The notes beneath the pieces are model-generated. The model had not been told where the DNA came from. It saw only the letters and a list, made by a program, of their open reading frames with translations, and searched no databases. From an uncultured Angelakisella sp. (GTDB lineage: Bacteria > Bacillota > Clostridia > Oscillospirales > Ruminococcaceae), in assembly GCA_904420255.1 (NCBI GenBank), contig CAJFUT010000073.1, positions 1-14,787 of the forward strand: a DNA stretch of 14,787 nucleotides, given 5' to 3'. A program made the translations under genes and the position numbers. Positions 14,161-14,787 of this stretch are shown piece after piece; position 1 is the first letter of the stretch; each line of letters starts with the position of its first letter.

Positions 14161-14787
14161 ATGGTGGAAAAGCTGGAAAAAATTCTGGAGTGGGGCGGCA
14201 CCAGGCGGGACATCGCCTTCCTGGTCCTCTCGGGGCTGGGGCTGCTGGCCAGCATCCTGGGCCTGCGGCCCTTCCCCTTCGATACGGCCTGGGTGGCCAT
14301 CCTCCTCTGCGGCGTGCCCATTCTCCTGGAGGCGGTGGTGGGGCTGGTGACCGCCTTTGACATCAAGGCGGACCTGCTGGTGTCCATCGCCCTGGTGGCG
14401 TCGGTCCTCATCGGGGAGGACTTCGCCGCCGGGGAGGTGGCCTTCATCATGCAGCTGGGGGCCCTCCTGGAGGACCTGACGGTGGCCCGGGCCCGGGCCG
14501 GCATCGAGCGGCTGGTCCGCCTCACCCCCTGCACCGCCCGGCGGGTCACCGGGGCGGGGGAGGAGATCATCCCGGCCCAGGAGGTCCGGGTGGGGGACCT
14601 GCTCCGGGTGCTGCCGGGGGAAACGGTGCCGGTGGACGGGGTGGTCCGGGCGGGGCAGACCTCCATCAACCAGGCGGTGATGACGGGGGAATCCCTGCCG
14701 GTGGACAAGGGCCCCGGGGACGAGGTTTCCAGCGGCACGGTGAACCAGTTCGGCTCCTTTGACATGGAGGCCGCCCGGGTGGGGGAG
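14161..14787 (+). CDS. P1B-type heavy-metal ATPase, N-terminal part
   Basis: The first 209 residues of a membrane metal pump; the gene continues past the right edge. The start ATG follows AAAGGGGG by ten bases. There is no N-terminal heavy-metal-associated (CXXC) domain: the protein goes almost straight into membrane segments (about 18-37, 44-64, 70-86, 92-104). Then comes the actuator domain with VRVGDLLRVLPGETVPVDG (142-160) and the MTGES phosphatase motif (174-178). The metal-binding CPC/CPX helix, DKTGT site and nucleotide domain are outside the window, so the metal is not shown directly. The CsoR operator at its promoter suggests copper efflux, but the membrane helices are not typical enough of CopA for me to assign it; zinc/cadmium is possible. 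Confidence 0.88.
   Translation, partial: MVEKLEKILEWGGTRRDIAFLVLSGLGLLASILGLRPFPFDTAWVAILLCGVPILLEAVVGLVTAFDIKADLLVSIALVASVLIGEDFAAGEVAFIMQLGALLEDLTVARARAGIERLVRLTPCTARRVTGAGEEIIPAQEVRVGDLLRVLPGETVPVDGVVRAGQTSINQAVMTGESLPVDKGPGDEVSSGTVNQFGSFDMEAARVGE

Overview
This window looks like chromosomal DNA of a GC-rich, low-copy-number-element Firmicute, most likely a gut Clostridium-class bacterium of the Oscillospiraceae type. The reasons are a type II fatty-acid operon with FabK as enoyl reductase, strong AGGAGG-type ribosome binding sites, many GTG starts, TGn-extended -10 promoters, a YitT-family protein and a UPF0340 (YwlG-type) protein. The taxonomic guess is inference. I see no rRNA, tRNA, insertion sequence, phage gene or CRISPR array.

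Positions 1-6076, minus strand: a fatty-acid biosynthesis operon read from right to left, acpP-accB-accC-accD-accA-fabH-fabK-fabD, with fabD running off the left edge. The four acetyl-CoA carboxylase subunits supply malonyl-CoA. FabD (cut off) loads it on ACP, FabH primes elongation and FabK does the last reduction. accC/accD, accD/accA and accA/fabH overlap, so they are probably translationally coupled. A good promoter (TTGACA-16-TAAAAT) lies upstream of acpP. Just downstream of its start site are AT-rich TTTGA repeats that look like an operator.

Positions 6041-6806: a terminator hairpin, a pair of TGTAAC/GTTACA inverted repeats of unknown role, and a UPF0340 gene with its own likely promoter.

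Positions 6824-12197, minus strand: a four-gene ABC import operon. It has a DUF3798 lipoprotein, a tandem-domain ATPase and two BPD_transp_2-type permeases, tightly overlapping. Its substrate is not known to me, and it is the best candidate for an undescribed system here.

Positions 12297-14787, plus strand: a divergent block. First comes a YitT-family membrane protein with a palindrome over its -35 box and a long stem-loop in its leader. Next is a small basic coiled-coil protein. Last is a metal-stress pair: a CsoR-type Cu(I) sensor, and a P1B-type metal ATPase cut by the right edge. The ATPase promoter carries a textbook CsoR-like operator in its spacer, so CsoR very probably represses the ATPase.

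Long plus-strand frames across the minus-strand operons (and the reverse) are GC-rich shadows and were not annotated.
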